Below, one piece after another: positions 34,741 to 46,111 of a stretch of DNA of 64,000 nucleotides (within the stretch, counting starts at the first letter, position 1; each line of letters starts with the position of its first letter). The translations under genes were made by a program, and so were the position numbers. This DNA comes from Rhizophagus irregularis (Eukaryota > Glomeromycota > Glomeromycetes > Glomerales > Glomeraceae): positions 2,943,001 through 3,007,000 of the forward strand of contig NC_089446.1 of NCBI RefSeq assembly GCF_026210795.1, given 5' to 3'. The notes beneath the pieces are model-generated. The model saw only the letters and a program-made list of their open reading frames with translations, was not told the DNA's origin and searched no databases.

Positions 34741-35609
34741 CCCGAAGTTTAACCTGAGCTCTAATTAGTATGAAAAAAAATAAACCAAAAATAAACCAAA
34801 ACTATTAAAACTTACAGTACTATAAGCAATTCAGTTGTCAAAGTTCAAGAAAATTTCCCAAAGAGAACTTTGAAATTTGTAATAAATTTCGATTTAAAAC
34901 TACATAAGAACAAGCAATGAACCAAGTGAAAGAATAATGAAGTTGAAAAACAAATATCTTCAGTCCATTTTCGTTAAACCAGTTAGCTAATTTCTTTCTA
35001 TAAAAAAAATTTTTTGATAATCCGCATGATTTTAAATAACTCCCCTTTTTGAAGATCTCTTAATTCTTTATTTAAGGACAAGATTTTTAAGGAGTTATTC
35101 CTTTTAAGAATAATCTGATGGATCTACATGTCAAAAAACTTTACTTTGGGACTTTATGACCAACATAATAGCATAAAGTGTAGATATTACTGAAACTACT
35201 TTTTTGGATGCAAAATTTATAATTTATTTATTTTAAACTATATTTTTATGTTGATCATATATTTACGCAAATTTATAATTTTAAGTATAGATTACATAAA
35301 AATTGTATATTTACATACAGATTACAGAATCTACACAATAATCATGTGATTTAACCTCCTAATGTTAAAAAATCATGAATCTACTAGTTAATTTTACTAT
35401 GAATGAATAATTCTTTTTATATACACATTCATAAATTTGTATGTTAGTCGTAATTACAATTTAGTACCATTAAATCTTATAACTACTAGTCCTCAGATCA
35501 ATTGTTCAGTCAAGAAGAACTCGTAAAATAGTAATGTTAATCGATTATCGTACAAGAATGGGACGAACTTTCAGTAAAAGTTTCAGTAGATAGCACATGT
35601 TATTTATAT
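34741..35609. other. gene-free stretch
   Basis: AT-rich, nothing recognised. Confidence 0.45.
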
Positions 35610-35611
35610 AT

Positions 35612-35784
35612 ATATATATTGGGATCCGGTCAAAATCGCGACGGGTCAAAATCTCGAATTCTAATGCTGGTCAAAAATATCACGTGAATCTGCATAATTC
35701 TGCATAACTCTGCATAACGCGAGCCAACTGTCGGGATTTTGACCCATTCGGGATTTTGACCCGTCGCGATTTAGACCCATAACC
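35612..35784. mobile_element. GGGTCAAAATC-type MITE (~170 bp)
   Basis: The left end GGTCAAAATCGCGACGGGTC (with a second GGTCAAAATC) is matched inverted at the right (GACCCGTCGCGATTTAGACC, preceded by another GATTTTGACCC). The centre repeats CTGCATAA three times. AT-repeat flanks prevent assignment of the target duplication. Confidence 0.65.
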
Positions 35785-36179
35785 TATATATTTGGTACCA
35801 TTGTTTTAAATTACTTAATATATGTTGAGAGTGATTATTCATCGGAATATTCGGGAATTATATGGTATATACCATCATCATAAAGTGTTTTATTTAGTAA
35901 GGAACATTAGCGATTTTTTTTCTATTGTGGAAGATTCAACTTTATTTTTATTAAGAAATTTTGTATATAATAATTTGTAAAAACGGAATGAAACAACTCA
36001 TATGATGATTCAATCTTAACAACATCAAGATTTCTTTCTAAAATAATAAACTTTATAAATTTTGTTTTACAAAATATAGGAATGATATAAATCGTTAAAT
36101 ATAAAAGCTCACATTATATGAGAATATGCAAGATGAATAAAACAGAAACATTCCTCTCTTAATGGCTCGAAACTCCCGA

Positions 36180-37170
36180 AACTCCGGAAACCGAAACTGT
36201 TTTTATAAAATCCGAAATTAATTTTAATAGTACCCGAAATTATATTTGAAGTTATTTGAATTCTTCAAGCCAAAATACATTAAATAATATAATTATTTTT
36301 TATATTAAAAATTTTTGAAACCGAATTTATTCCGGAACTGTTTTTATAAAATCCGAAATTATATTTGAATTCCAAAATTAAATACATTGAAATTTAACAA
36401 TGCCGATCATCGGTAAAAATGCCATTTTTGTTGGATTATTGTATCCTACACGTGATTAATAATAAAAATGCTGAATACAGCAATGAATAGTGTCAATCCT
36501 AGCCAAAGTTTAAAGTCGCCAAAGTTTCATGTTACTGACTTTACTATCATGGAGGAACGCCAAATTCCGGCCATAAATTTCCAAAAATTTGAGTATTATA
36601 CAAACGATTTTGACCCAAACTAAGTTACATTTGGTTTTTATTTAGTTTTTTAAGACTTTATTTTGTTTTTTTAGAGTTTACATTCTTGTATTTTCTTATA
36701 TTTTGTCACGCATATATGCTATAATATGAGTTTAGTAAAATATCTCCCTTGGTCAAAAAAGTTATTGTACTGTATGCTGTTTTTTTTTGTTTATTGGGAA
36801 AGTTTGTTAGTGAGGAACGAGAGATTCTAAAAAAAAAATTTTTATTAATTATAAAGCCCGTACTTGCCGATCACTTTCTCCGATTGAGTGCCGATCTATC
36901 CCTTACTGAATTATAAAGCCCGTAAAATTAATTATAACTTGGCGATCATTTTTCCGATTGAGTGCCGATCTATCCCTTTAAATTCAGTGTTAGGCAATTG
37001 GGCAATTGGACAATTTTGGACAAGGGTTTTTGCTTATCTGTTATGTCCAAAACCTTGTTCAAAACCTTAAAGTTAAAAATTGTGTCCAAAACTCATCACT
37101 GCCGGGGCTTAAATAATATAATTATTTTATATTTTTTATATTAAAAATTTTTGAAACCGAAATTATTTCC
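36180..37170. repeat. interspersed CCGAAAT repeats and a 75-bp duplication
   Basis: Sequence around 36190-36260 (TTTTTATAAAATCCGAAATT) recurs at 36335-36375. The block at 36284-36325 (AATAATATAATTATTTTTTA then TTTTTGAAACCGAA) recurs at 37109-37160. Within it, 36852-36905 and 36914-36978 are direct repeats (AAAGCCCGTA, GATTGAGTGCCGATCTATCC). Short ORFs here are not supported as genes. Confidence 0.55.
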
Positions 37171-37754
37171 GAAACTACTTTTTTTAGAAAATAGTTTAGG
37201 GTCACATGTATATTTGAAACAATAAGTTTGTTCTCTATAATATTCAACAGAACCTCATTCACCGTTTATATCATTATTCCATATAGTCATATAGATTTTT
37301 CTTTATGATCTTCATTGCATATAGGACAGAGTGCCGAACTATTAAGATTAAAACTGTCACTATAAATAATATTCGTATCTAATACTTAAAAAATTTGACG
37401 AAATGCATAAATCTTTTATTTTTCGCACCGAGACATTTATTTAGAAACTCATTCATGAAAAATTATGCTTAAAGATAGATATGGAAAACGCTCTATCCTA
37501 ATAAGGAATTACGTAATTAAAGATTTTTTCTTAGCGCATCTGCAGTTGATCTATAGTTAGAAAATTTAGATCGGCAAATTCTATGTATCCAGGGTTACCC
37601 TGAATTTTTGACAGCGTTTCAAATTTAAAATATCAAATTTTGCACAAGATTGATTTTATTACTTTTAAAGGCTAAAATAATCGGACAATAATTTTTATTC
37701 GCAGTTTTTGAAACTGTTCATCAATCTTGCGTTTTTTAATAAATACACGTTGTT

Positions 37755-37875
37755 CTAATTCTCAAAAGTTGTATAATTTCATTTGTGTTTTTTAATAAAT
37801 CTAATTCTCAAAAGTTGTATACTTTTATTTGCGTTTTTTACGTTCTAATTCTCAAAAGTTGTATAATTTTATTCT
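37755..37875 (+). promoter_or_regulatory. triplicated ~45-bp promoter repeat
   Basis: CTAATTCTCAAAAGTTGTAT starts at 37755, 37801 and 37845, followed each time by a T-rich ATTTGYGTTTTTT-like stretch, with a partial fourth copy upstream near 37725. The last copy ends about 40 bases before the ATG of the secreted RNase-like gene. Repeated spacing next to a start suggests transcription-factor sites or 5' UTR expansion; this is inference. Confidence 0.55.
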
Positions 37876-37909
37876 TATAAAATTTACTTCTTAATAACTG
37901 AAATTAAAG

Positions 37910-38344
37910 ATGAATAATTTTATCGAAAAGGTTCTTATCTTAATACTTGTTTTTACCACCATAACCTTCGCCGTTCCTCTAAATTATGATCAAGAAGCTT
38001 GTCCAACTGGATTTGGTCGATGCATAGATGGTAGGGCTCCTACGGAAAATGACGCACTTTTAAGACGATTTCCAAAAATAAAATTGCCTAAATTAGGTCC
38101 AATACTTAAAGTTCCACTTATTAATGGGCCTAGTTCAAGTTCAGTATGGAAAAGTTTTGATTCTTTTCGTGGTAAAACTAAAACTAGCGGAACAGGAAAA
38201 AATAAAAAATATTTTGAATGGGATTTTACTCATAATGATATTGAAGTTTATGATAATAAGGGTAACCATTTAGGTTCCATGGATCCTTCTAATGGGAATA
38301 TGACTAAGCCACCGGTAAAAGGAAGAAAAATCAATATATCATAA
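37910..38344 (+). CDS. secreted protein with colicin E3-type ribonuclease domain
   Basis: Single exon, 144 residues. Residues 1-21 are a clear signal peptide (hydrophobic LILVFTTITFA). Residues 31 and 38 are cysteines, and RR at 52-53 is a possible Kex2 site. Residues about 79-144 resemble the cytotoxic RNase domain of colicin E3/E6-like bacteriocins: KYFEWDFTHNDIEVYD, then GNHLGSMDPSNGN and a basic end. In colicin E3, Asp510, His513 and Glu517 form the catalytic set that cuts 16S rRNA; here Asp105, His108 and Glu112 keep the same spacing, and Arg139 lies close to the Arg545 position. The receptor-binding and translocation domains of colicins and any neighbouring immunity gene are absent. It was likely gained from bacteria and recast as an effector or antibacterial protein. 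Function inferred. Confidence 0.82.
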   Translation: MNNFIEKVLILILVFTTITFAVPLNYDQEACPTGFGRCIDGRAPTENDALLRRFPKIKLPKLGPILKVPLINGPSSSSVWKSFDSFRGKTKTSGTGKNKKYFEWDFTHNDIEVYDNKGNHLGSMDPSNGNMTKPPVKGRKINIS

Positions 38345-39660
38345 TATATATCATACTACTAGCCTATTCATTTATTGTATTTTTTAATATTATCAGTTAT
38401 ATATTTATAGTATTTTAATTCAACCTTCAGTATAATTTAATAAAATAATTTAATAAAATGATACATTTTTTAATAATTAACAATGTTTATTCCAACTATT
38501 TATGAATATATCACTAATGTTCCCTTTCATTTTTTTTGGATGTAATTAATTACTCTCCAATGTTTGTTTTTAGTTTTCGCATGTCCAGAGGGCTACCACG
38601 ATTGCCTTTGGCTACGTAAATCATTTTTATTAATAATATTAATAATTCCCAAAACTTTCTGAAAAAAGGTCGATGGATTAATTATTCATTTTCTGCGGAC
38701 ATAAACCAATGACGTCTTACTGTACATGAAAAAAATCTCGGCAAGAATTTTCCCGATATCATACTGCGCATTTCAGGTGATCGATTTCTCATGACGAAAG
38801 TTTCATCTTACACGTGATTTGGAAAAAAAAATAAAAAATACAGTACTAAATGTGCGATAATTCGCCTAGGCGGTTACCGGTGAGATAATAAGACTCATCA
38901 TTGATCATTAGTTGATAAATCGAAGAATGGAATAATGGCAGAAAATGCGCAGGAATATGATTTACGAGTATGTTATTGACGTGCAACATTTAGATGAAGT
39001 TTGAAATAACAAAGATTAAAAAAGTACTATGAAAGAAGGATCAACTATATAGAATATAGTAGCAATTTTATCGATTTAAATCATTATTAGTAATGTTATT
39101 TGATACATTATACGTAATTTTCTTTTGGCCAACAGATGGGTATGGTTACTATGCATGCATTGAATTAAATCTTACCTGGAGATACTGTATATTTTTAGCA
39201 ATATGAAGTCTAATTTCACATGTATATGAGTAATAGTATATGAGTAATATTAATATATGAGTTTAACATTACTTGCAGCATCTTTGGATGAAAGAAAAAA
39301 AAATATCGTACAGAAAGTGCGTGATGAATGGAAATCATGCCACTGCCAAGCCTGATCGTCAACCGGTCAGTAATATATTATACCTACATATTGAATAAGA
39401 TCCAAGTTCTATTACAAGAATGATATTGTTATCTGCTATGTAATTCTTAAAATTAAAAATATCGTAAGTAGAGACGAATCAACAGAAATATTTGCAAAAT
39501 TTGAGTGGTCCATTTAGACCGTACGCCAAATTACCAAATTGGGTTAATTAAGGAAATTACGAATTGCGATCAACATGTTAAAATTAATTATCCATTTGTT
39601 TGTTTTTAATTACATTCTAGGTTCTAATTCAATAAATAAACAAAACATGTGGCTGACTTA
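38345..39660. other. gene-free DNA with old segmental duplication
   Basis: No gene seen. The part at about 39280-39560 (CAGAAAGTGCG, AATAAGATCCAAGTTC, GTACGCCAAATTACCAAAT) is recognisably homologous to 60240-60445 near the fourth two-TM gene, so both are remnants of one duplicated block. Confidence 0.55.
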
Positions 39661-39665
39661 TTTCT

Positions 39666-41277
39666 ATATACAGTATAAAAATTATAATTGTAACTTGTTT
39701 GGTACTAAATTCATGGATTAGGATAACGAGAGATAATTGATGCATTTAATTTTGCTAATGTAGCAATATGAATATTTTTTCTCCAGGAAATTGTTTAAGG
39801 TTTTATTGTTATATATGGTCACATGCCGGACATTTGTATCACCTTAGAATCTTCACTTCAGGCTAATAATCCATAATCCATCAGATTAATTAAATTATAA
39901 ACAACATTGTTTGGATATTCAAATTAAAAAATCTAAAATTAATTTACCATTCATATTAAATTACACTTTACATTTAAAATTATCGAATTAAATGACGAGA
40001 AATAAAAATAAAATAAAAAGTGACATAAAAAAAAGATTTAGAACATTAATTAATTATTGTTCAGTCTATTTAGGAATATGCGGGATTTTAATGACCGATA
40101 TTTTTATGAGATATCCAATGTTGAGATCAGTATTAGCATTGTTCATTGCAATATTTCTAATAACCGAACTATAACAGTTATTGGACATCAGACAAAGACC
40201 GATATCTTTATTCTCCCATCATCCGATAACTATTTAATATTTTGATTTAAAAATAAAATGGAAATATTTATATTTAGTATGCAGATGATCATTTCTAGAA
40301 TTTCGTTCTTTTAACGTAAACATCAAATTACAATTTAGGTCATGTAAATAACAATGAGTTTATATCACAAACAAACAAAGTTGATCCATAAAATGCGGAA
40401 TAATGTATTTATTTTTTTACATGATTTTCTTTTTGAAGCTTCCTTTTAAGAGATGATAATATATACAGTATAAAAAATATAATTGTTGTTTAACGTAACT
40501 TGTTTGGTACTAGATTCATGGATTAGGATAACGAGAGATAATTGGTGCATTTAATTTTGCTAATGTAACAATATGAATATTTTTTCTCCAGGAAATTGTT
40601 TAAGGTTTTATTGTTATATATCGTCACATGCCGGACATTTGTATCACCTTAGAATCTTCACTTCAGGCTAATAATCCATAATCTATCAGATTAATTAAAT
40701 TATAAACAATATTGTTTGGATATTCAAATTAAAAAATCTAAAATTAATTTACCATTCATATTAAATTATACTTTACATTTAAAATTATCGAATTAAATGA
40801 CGAGAAATAAAAATAAAAATAAAATAAAAAGTGACGTAAAAAAAAGATTTTAGAACATTAATTAATTATTGTTCAGTCTATTTAGGAATATGCGGGATTT
40901 TAATGACCGATATTTTTATGAGATATCCAATATTGAGATCAGTATTAGCATTGTTCATTGCAATATTTCTAATAACCGAACTATAACAGTTATTGGACAT
41001 CAGACAAAGACCGATATCTTTATTCCCCCATCATCCAATAACTATTTAATATTTTGATTTAAAAATAAAATGTAAATATTTATATTTAGTATGCAGATGA
41101 TCATTTCTAGAATTTCGTTCTTTTAACGTAAACATCAAATTACAATTTAGGTCATGTAAATAACAATGAGTTTATATCACAAACAAACAAAGTTGATCCA
41201 TAAAATGCGGAATAATGTATTTATTTTTTTTACATGATTTTCTTTTTTGAAGTTTCCTTTTAAGAGATGATAATATA
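39666..41277 (+). repeat. tandem direct duplication of ~800 bp
   Basis: Copy 1 about 39666-40459 and copy 2 about 40460-41277 are nearly identical along their length (from TATATACAGTATAAAAA to GAGATGATAATATA). Differences are scattered single bases and small indels. A 62-codon ORF is kept in both (40057 and 40869) with three amino-acid changes, but it lacks other support as a gene. The block lies just downstream of the first two-TM gene. Confidence 0.85.
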
Positions 41278-41485
41278 CTGTATTATATTCGAATTATGGT
41301 AATTAAAGAATCAAGGAATCATTGTACAAAATATTATAAACTGCTGATTTATATATTTATTACTATGAAAATTGGTGATACACACACATTTAATATTTAT
41401 ATGAAAAATTATGACATGCAATTAAATAACAAATATTAAATAAAATAAAATGAAAAAATTCTATTATATTATGTTAATAACATAT

Positions 41486-43433
41486 TTAGTCATACTTGAT
41501 TGTAGTGAAATTATTATATGTTGAATTTTGAGTGAAATTTGCTGAAACAAAATCTTGTTGTTGCGTAACTGTAGAAACCGTAGAATTCGTTGTACTTGTA
41601 CTATCAAATTCTTTCAAATTTTGTACCCCATGGTTATTAAGATTATTCATAATGTTAGTTGTGGGTAATCCATCCCGAAGACCGTCTAAATAACGTACAT
41701 CAACAACATATTCTTGTAAAAATAATTCTAAACTATCAATTCTTGCTAAAATTAATTCATTTTGTTCAGCTAAAGAAAGTGCATGTCTTGAAGGATGATT
41801 TTTAGTATTAAGATCCATTGTGTCAAAAAATGGAATAGTTGGTAAAGTAGTTTTAAGCTTTTTTCGTGTTAATCGAGAAAATCCGCAACAGTATAATTGT
41901 ACGGCTCCCCATGGTCGCAACGTATCAGCACCTGTAAATTAAACAAAAAATAGATATAATTAAAATCATAATATAATATTTTTTTTTTAAAAAAAAAAGA
42001 ATAAATCTTACCAAAAAGAAATGTGTATACTGCTACTGTTAATCCCCACGCACCTCCCATTAAACCTAAACCGCTTAAGTACTAGTATATATAATTGAAT
42101 TTAATTAATTTTTTTTTAAAAAAGTAATAAAACAAAAAATCTTAAAAAATATAAAGTACTCACCGTCTTTGATCTTTTTATTATTTAAAATATAATTTGT
42201 TTTTTTTAGTCAGTAAAATAAAGATTTATATTAAGCAATGTAACTACATTTATGTATTTTTATACAAACCTAACTTCCTTATCTACTTGAATGACACTAT
42301 AGCTCTTAGGTTCTATACTGAATGATAATATTTCAGTCATCGATTTATCCGGCAATGGTCCTCCAACTAAAGAAAAATTAAAATAAATATAAATATATTA
42401 TAAAATAAAATTAAAATTAATAAATATAACAACTTACGTAAAGTAGATTCAATATTTGATTTCTGGTCATAATTTGGAGGAACACCAAAATCATTCATCC
42501 AACTTGGTACCATTATATCTCTAACAATACGAGAATATGCAAAATCGTAAGACTAAAAAAAAAGGGTTATTAGTAATTTTCTATAAAATATTCCACACAC
42601 GCTTAATATTAAAGAAAATTCTAAATACCTGAGCTGGCTCTATTGAATACCTATTTAATGTACGAATTGAACTGTCATAGACAGTAAATTCGTTTAATTT
42701 CTTATTAAATATATCATATTCTATAATAATATATTTAATACTATTTAATATTATTGTATGAAATTCGAATATAATTACAAATCTTTTTTAACTATACCTG
42801 AATCAAAAGCAATCAAGTTTATAAACGATGTTTTACCAACTTGAATTTCTTCGTTAACAGACATTATTAAACCTACTCCATTTAATGAACTATTAAATAT
42901 GACATCTGGTGATGGATAATAAGTTACATAATATAGTTTGGTTTCCTGATCGTAATAAGCATTTATGTCATCTGGTGAACAATTAAGATAGCTAAAAACC
43001 CCATTGACGTCTAATAGAAAAAGAAAATAAGAAATTAATTAAATTAATTCATTTTTAATTGAAAGGAAAAAAAGGAAATTTTCTTTAAAAATACTTACAA
43101 TAATATTGATTACATGTAGTGATGCTGAAATTATAACTAGCACCAAAATGCAAACCTATAATTATTTTTTTAAAAAATATTTCATTTTTATTAGAAACAT
43201 AAATTTTAGCTTAAGAAATTAAAAAAAATTTTTTCTTTACTTGGAGGAGGTACGCCATCAACGTCAATAAAAGAAGTTTTGATAATTGGAGCATCTTGTT
43301 TAACGTCAATTATCACAACAGTGAGGTAGCCTGTCAAGCAAGTTATAAGCATAATCATTGTAAAGATTTTTAATCCCAAGAGGATTGTAGGCTCGCTACG
43401 ACGTTGCCTATTGAGTAATTCTGTCAAGTTCAT
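41486..43433 (-). CDS. two-TM membrane protein, copy A
   Basis: Nine exons: 43433-43241, 43155-43099, 43010-42798, 42720-42629, 42552-42438, 42366-42270, 42173-42164 (10 nt), 42081-42012 and 41931-41486, summing to 1293 nt and 430 residues. A basic N-terminus (NRQRRSEP) precedes TM1 at about 16-43. Residues 44-260 form a probable lumenal or extracellular domain with NFS, NCS and NSS glycosylation sequons and a conserved PSWMNDFGVPP motif. TM2 at about 262-282 is Gly-rich (LSGLGLMGGAWGLTVAVYTF). Then come a DTLRPWGAVQLYCCGFSRLT segment and a Gln/Thr/Asn-rich tail. Both ends should be cytosolic. No named family recognised. It is divergent from the Kelch gene at 43876. Confidence 0.85.
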
Positions 43434-43875
43434 GATTTTTGTAAAATTTATTATACGTACGTAAAAATTTCCAAATTTCCAAATTTTTTAATTTATTATG
43501 AATTATATTTAAATTCCGTTAATATGCTTTCGTGAAACCTTAATGATGGTACAGGAAAAAAACAAACAATAATTTACGATACATTCTAAAATAAGAAATA
43601 TTACAATACAATTATAATAATAACGACATTTGAAACATTTGTAACATTTGAAAAAGTTCATGAATGAACACAACATTATTAATGCAACGCAAAAGTTTAT
43701 GATATAAAAGAATTTTAATATATACAATTTATAAATTCTAGGGCGCTTCTTTCCTTGGGATTTTTTTTATCTTTCTTTTTTTATTTTTATTTTTATTTTT
43801 TTAAATCCAATAATTCCCACTATAAAAAAAAAAGAATAAATTCATCAACTATACCGGTTTATACGTACTATCAAA
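43434..43875. promoter_or_regulatory. shared divergent promoter, pair A
   Basis: 442 bp between the ATGs of two oppositely oriented genes. A block near 43660-43715 (ATGAATGAACACAACATTAT, AATGCAACGCAAAAG) is conserved at 63140-63195 in the equivalent region of the fourth pair. The words next to the two-TM gene start (GTAAAATTTATTATACG) are also shared. Conservation in otherwise drifting AT-rich DNA suggests regulatory function for both genes. Confidence 0.55.
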
Positions 43876-45614
43876 ATGAGTTTAAACCATTATTTGATAT
43901 TTATTATAACTTTATGTATATTAAATGTATATGGACAATTTGTGCCAGATACTCGAACGGGACATTCTGCAGTTTTCTCTGAATCTGAAAAAAAAGTATA
44001 TTATATAGGAGGATATAATTCTAATAAATCAGAACCAACTGAACCTAATCCTATAAGTGACTTTTTTTATCTTAGTATCGGCAATGATGATTTTTTTGAA
44101 TTTACAGATTTAACGAGTCAAGCAAAATTACCATTAACAGTATTTCATGTTTCTGAATTAGGTGGTGCTAATCAAGATTCAATATTTATCTTAGAGGGTG
44201 CGCATTGGAATGCTGCAGAGACAAATTATGTATATAGGTTTGATACTAAAATAAATCAATTAAGTATACCTGTAGTTAAAGGAAAAGCCCCATCAATGCG
44301 TAAAGGAATTTCTTCTGTTAGTTCTGAAGGGAAAATTTATTTATTTGGTGGTCAAATTGGTAGTGGTAATGACGTTACATTCTTTAATAATTTTGATATT
44401 TTTGATACTATTAATTTAAATTGGCAAGTTGGTAGCTTAGTTAATTCTCCAGTTGGCAGATCATTCTATACAGCAACATTAGTTAATGGGGTAATTTATT
44501 ACATTGGCGGTAGAACACAAGTTAACGTTTATTCTCCATTAACCGAGGTATGCTGCGGCGTTGTAGGCTTAATTTCCTACCCGATATTAAAAAGTGTATT
44601 TAATCAATTTATTTTTATTTTTTCCCCATTTTATAGATTTATCAATATGATATTGTAGCAAATACATGGTCTTTAAAGGTTAGTAAAAACATAAACCAGC
44701 TAAACTGATAGAACATAATTTAATTAATAAATAATTTTAAAAAATTTCTAGAAAGCTACGGCTGTAGATGCTGATTCCATGCCAGGTTCTAGAACTGCTC
44801 ATTCTGCCGTTTTAAGTAATTATTTTTAAAAAAAAAGTTAATTTCATTTTGTAATCCGATATGAATATCCTAAAAAATTTTCTTTTTATAATAGTTAATG
44901 GAAAAATCGTTATATATGGAGGATTTTTCTCTTCTGCTGATACACCATATAATATACCAGCTAAAAAAACAATCGCAATGTTGGATGTTAATACATTAGT
45001 GTGGTCAATACCAAACTTTGATATTAGGAAAGAAAACCTTATTCCGAATCTTGCTTTTCATACTGGTACAGCGGTTGGTACAGTTATGCTTATTGCTTTT
45101 GGTAAGTTTACTCCTTAATAATTACCTTTTTTTTCTTTCACATCTTTCTAATATTTAGCATTTTAATTCATTTTTAGGAAATTTTACGGACATTCCAAAT
45201 AGTATTGACCAAACTAATAAAGTAATTTATTCCTTCCTTTTTGGTAACCCATCGCAAATTACATCGAATGTTATATCTTCATTTATTAAAGTAAATTCGA
45301 GTAATGATCCAAAACCGCAACTTCCGACTTCTACTAGTAACAAAATAAATCCACAACAACCTTCCTCATTAAGTAAAGTGGTAATTGTTGGTGTATCAAT
45401 TGTTTCAGTATCAGTGGCTTTGGCAATATTCGCAGCAATTTCAGTAGCTTATAAACGTAAAAAGAAAAATCAAGTACAATCAGGAGATGTACTCAATAAT
45501 CCGAATAATGAAAAAAATCATTATGAATATCAACAACAATATACTTCACAATTTGCGTCCCAACAATCACAACAACATTATACTCGAGATCCTCCCACAA
45601 TTGAATCTCCATAA
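43876..45614 (+). CDS. Kelch-repeat type I membrane protein, pair A
   Basis: Five exons: 43876-44547, 44637-44678 (42 nt), 44752-44815, 44895-45101 and 45178-45614; total 1422 nt, 473 residues. The signal peptide (LIFIITLCILNVYG) is followed by Kelch blades with VYYIGG, IYLFGG, IYYIGG and VIYGG signatures. A Ser/Thr/Pro-rich stalk (PTSTSNKINPQQPSSLS) precedes a TM helix (VVIVGVSIVSVSVALAIFAA), a KRKKK stop-transfer and a Gln-rich cytosolic tail. Exon 1 ends within the propeller, and the 42-nt and 64-nt exons have the same lengths in the 56 kb paralogue. The head-to-head partner is the two-TM gene ending at 43433. Ligand unknown; cell-surface sensing or matrix binding is plausible. Confidence 0.88.
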
Positions 45615-46111
45615 AGAAACATATATTTTGTCATATTTCATATTAATATTTTATTTAGAACTAACAATATATATATATATTTATGATATACTCTACTATT
45701 TATATATACGAATATTATTATTATTTTAATAATAAAGTTAATTCATAATATTATTGATTTACGCAATTAATTAAACAAATATAAATTATAATATATAAAA
45801 CAATTATTAAATATAATAAATTCAATTAATCTATGTTAATAATAAAAATTCTAGATTGCGGAACGAATCATCGATTAAATTTTTCGAAGGAAAAACCAAA
45901 TATGAAGATGAATTATTAGCATTTTATGGAACTTTTACGGAAAATACGAAATATTCGGATTAAATTTTTACAGGGATATCAGAAACATTAACTGTACTAC
46001 TTGACTGTGATTGGATGTCGTTGAATTTTGAGTGAAATTTGCGGACCTGTAGTTATTAAACTTTTCTGTTGCTGTACAGTAGTAGAATACATTGAATTCG
46101 TATTTGGATTA
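45615..46111. other. intergenic between convergent genes
   Basis: 3' ends of the Kelch gene (45614) and of two-TM copy B (46112) face each other. At 46020-46110 on the minus strand, sequence homologous to the C-terminal tail of the two-TM family continues in another frame past the stop of copy B. Confidence 0.6.

Noticed and set aside
40057-41057. 62-codon ORF present in both tandem copies as a duplicated gene
   Set aside because: The surrounding non-coding DNA is equally conserved, so retention reflects recent duplication rather than selection.
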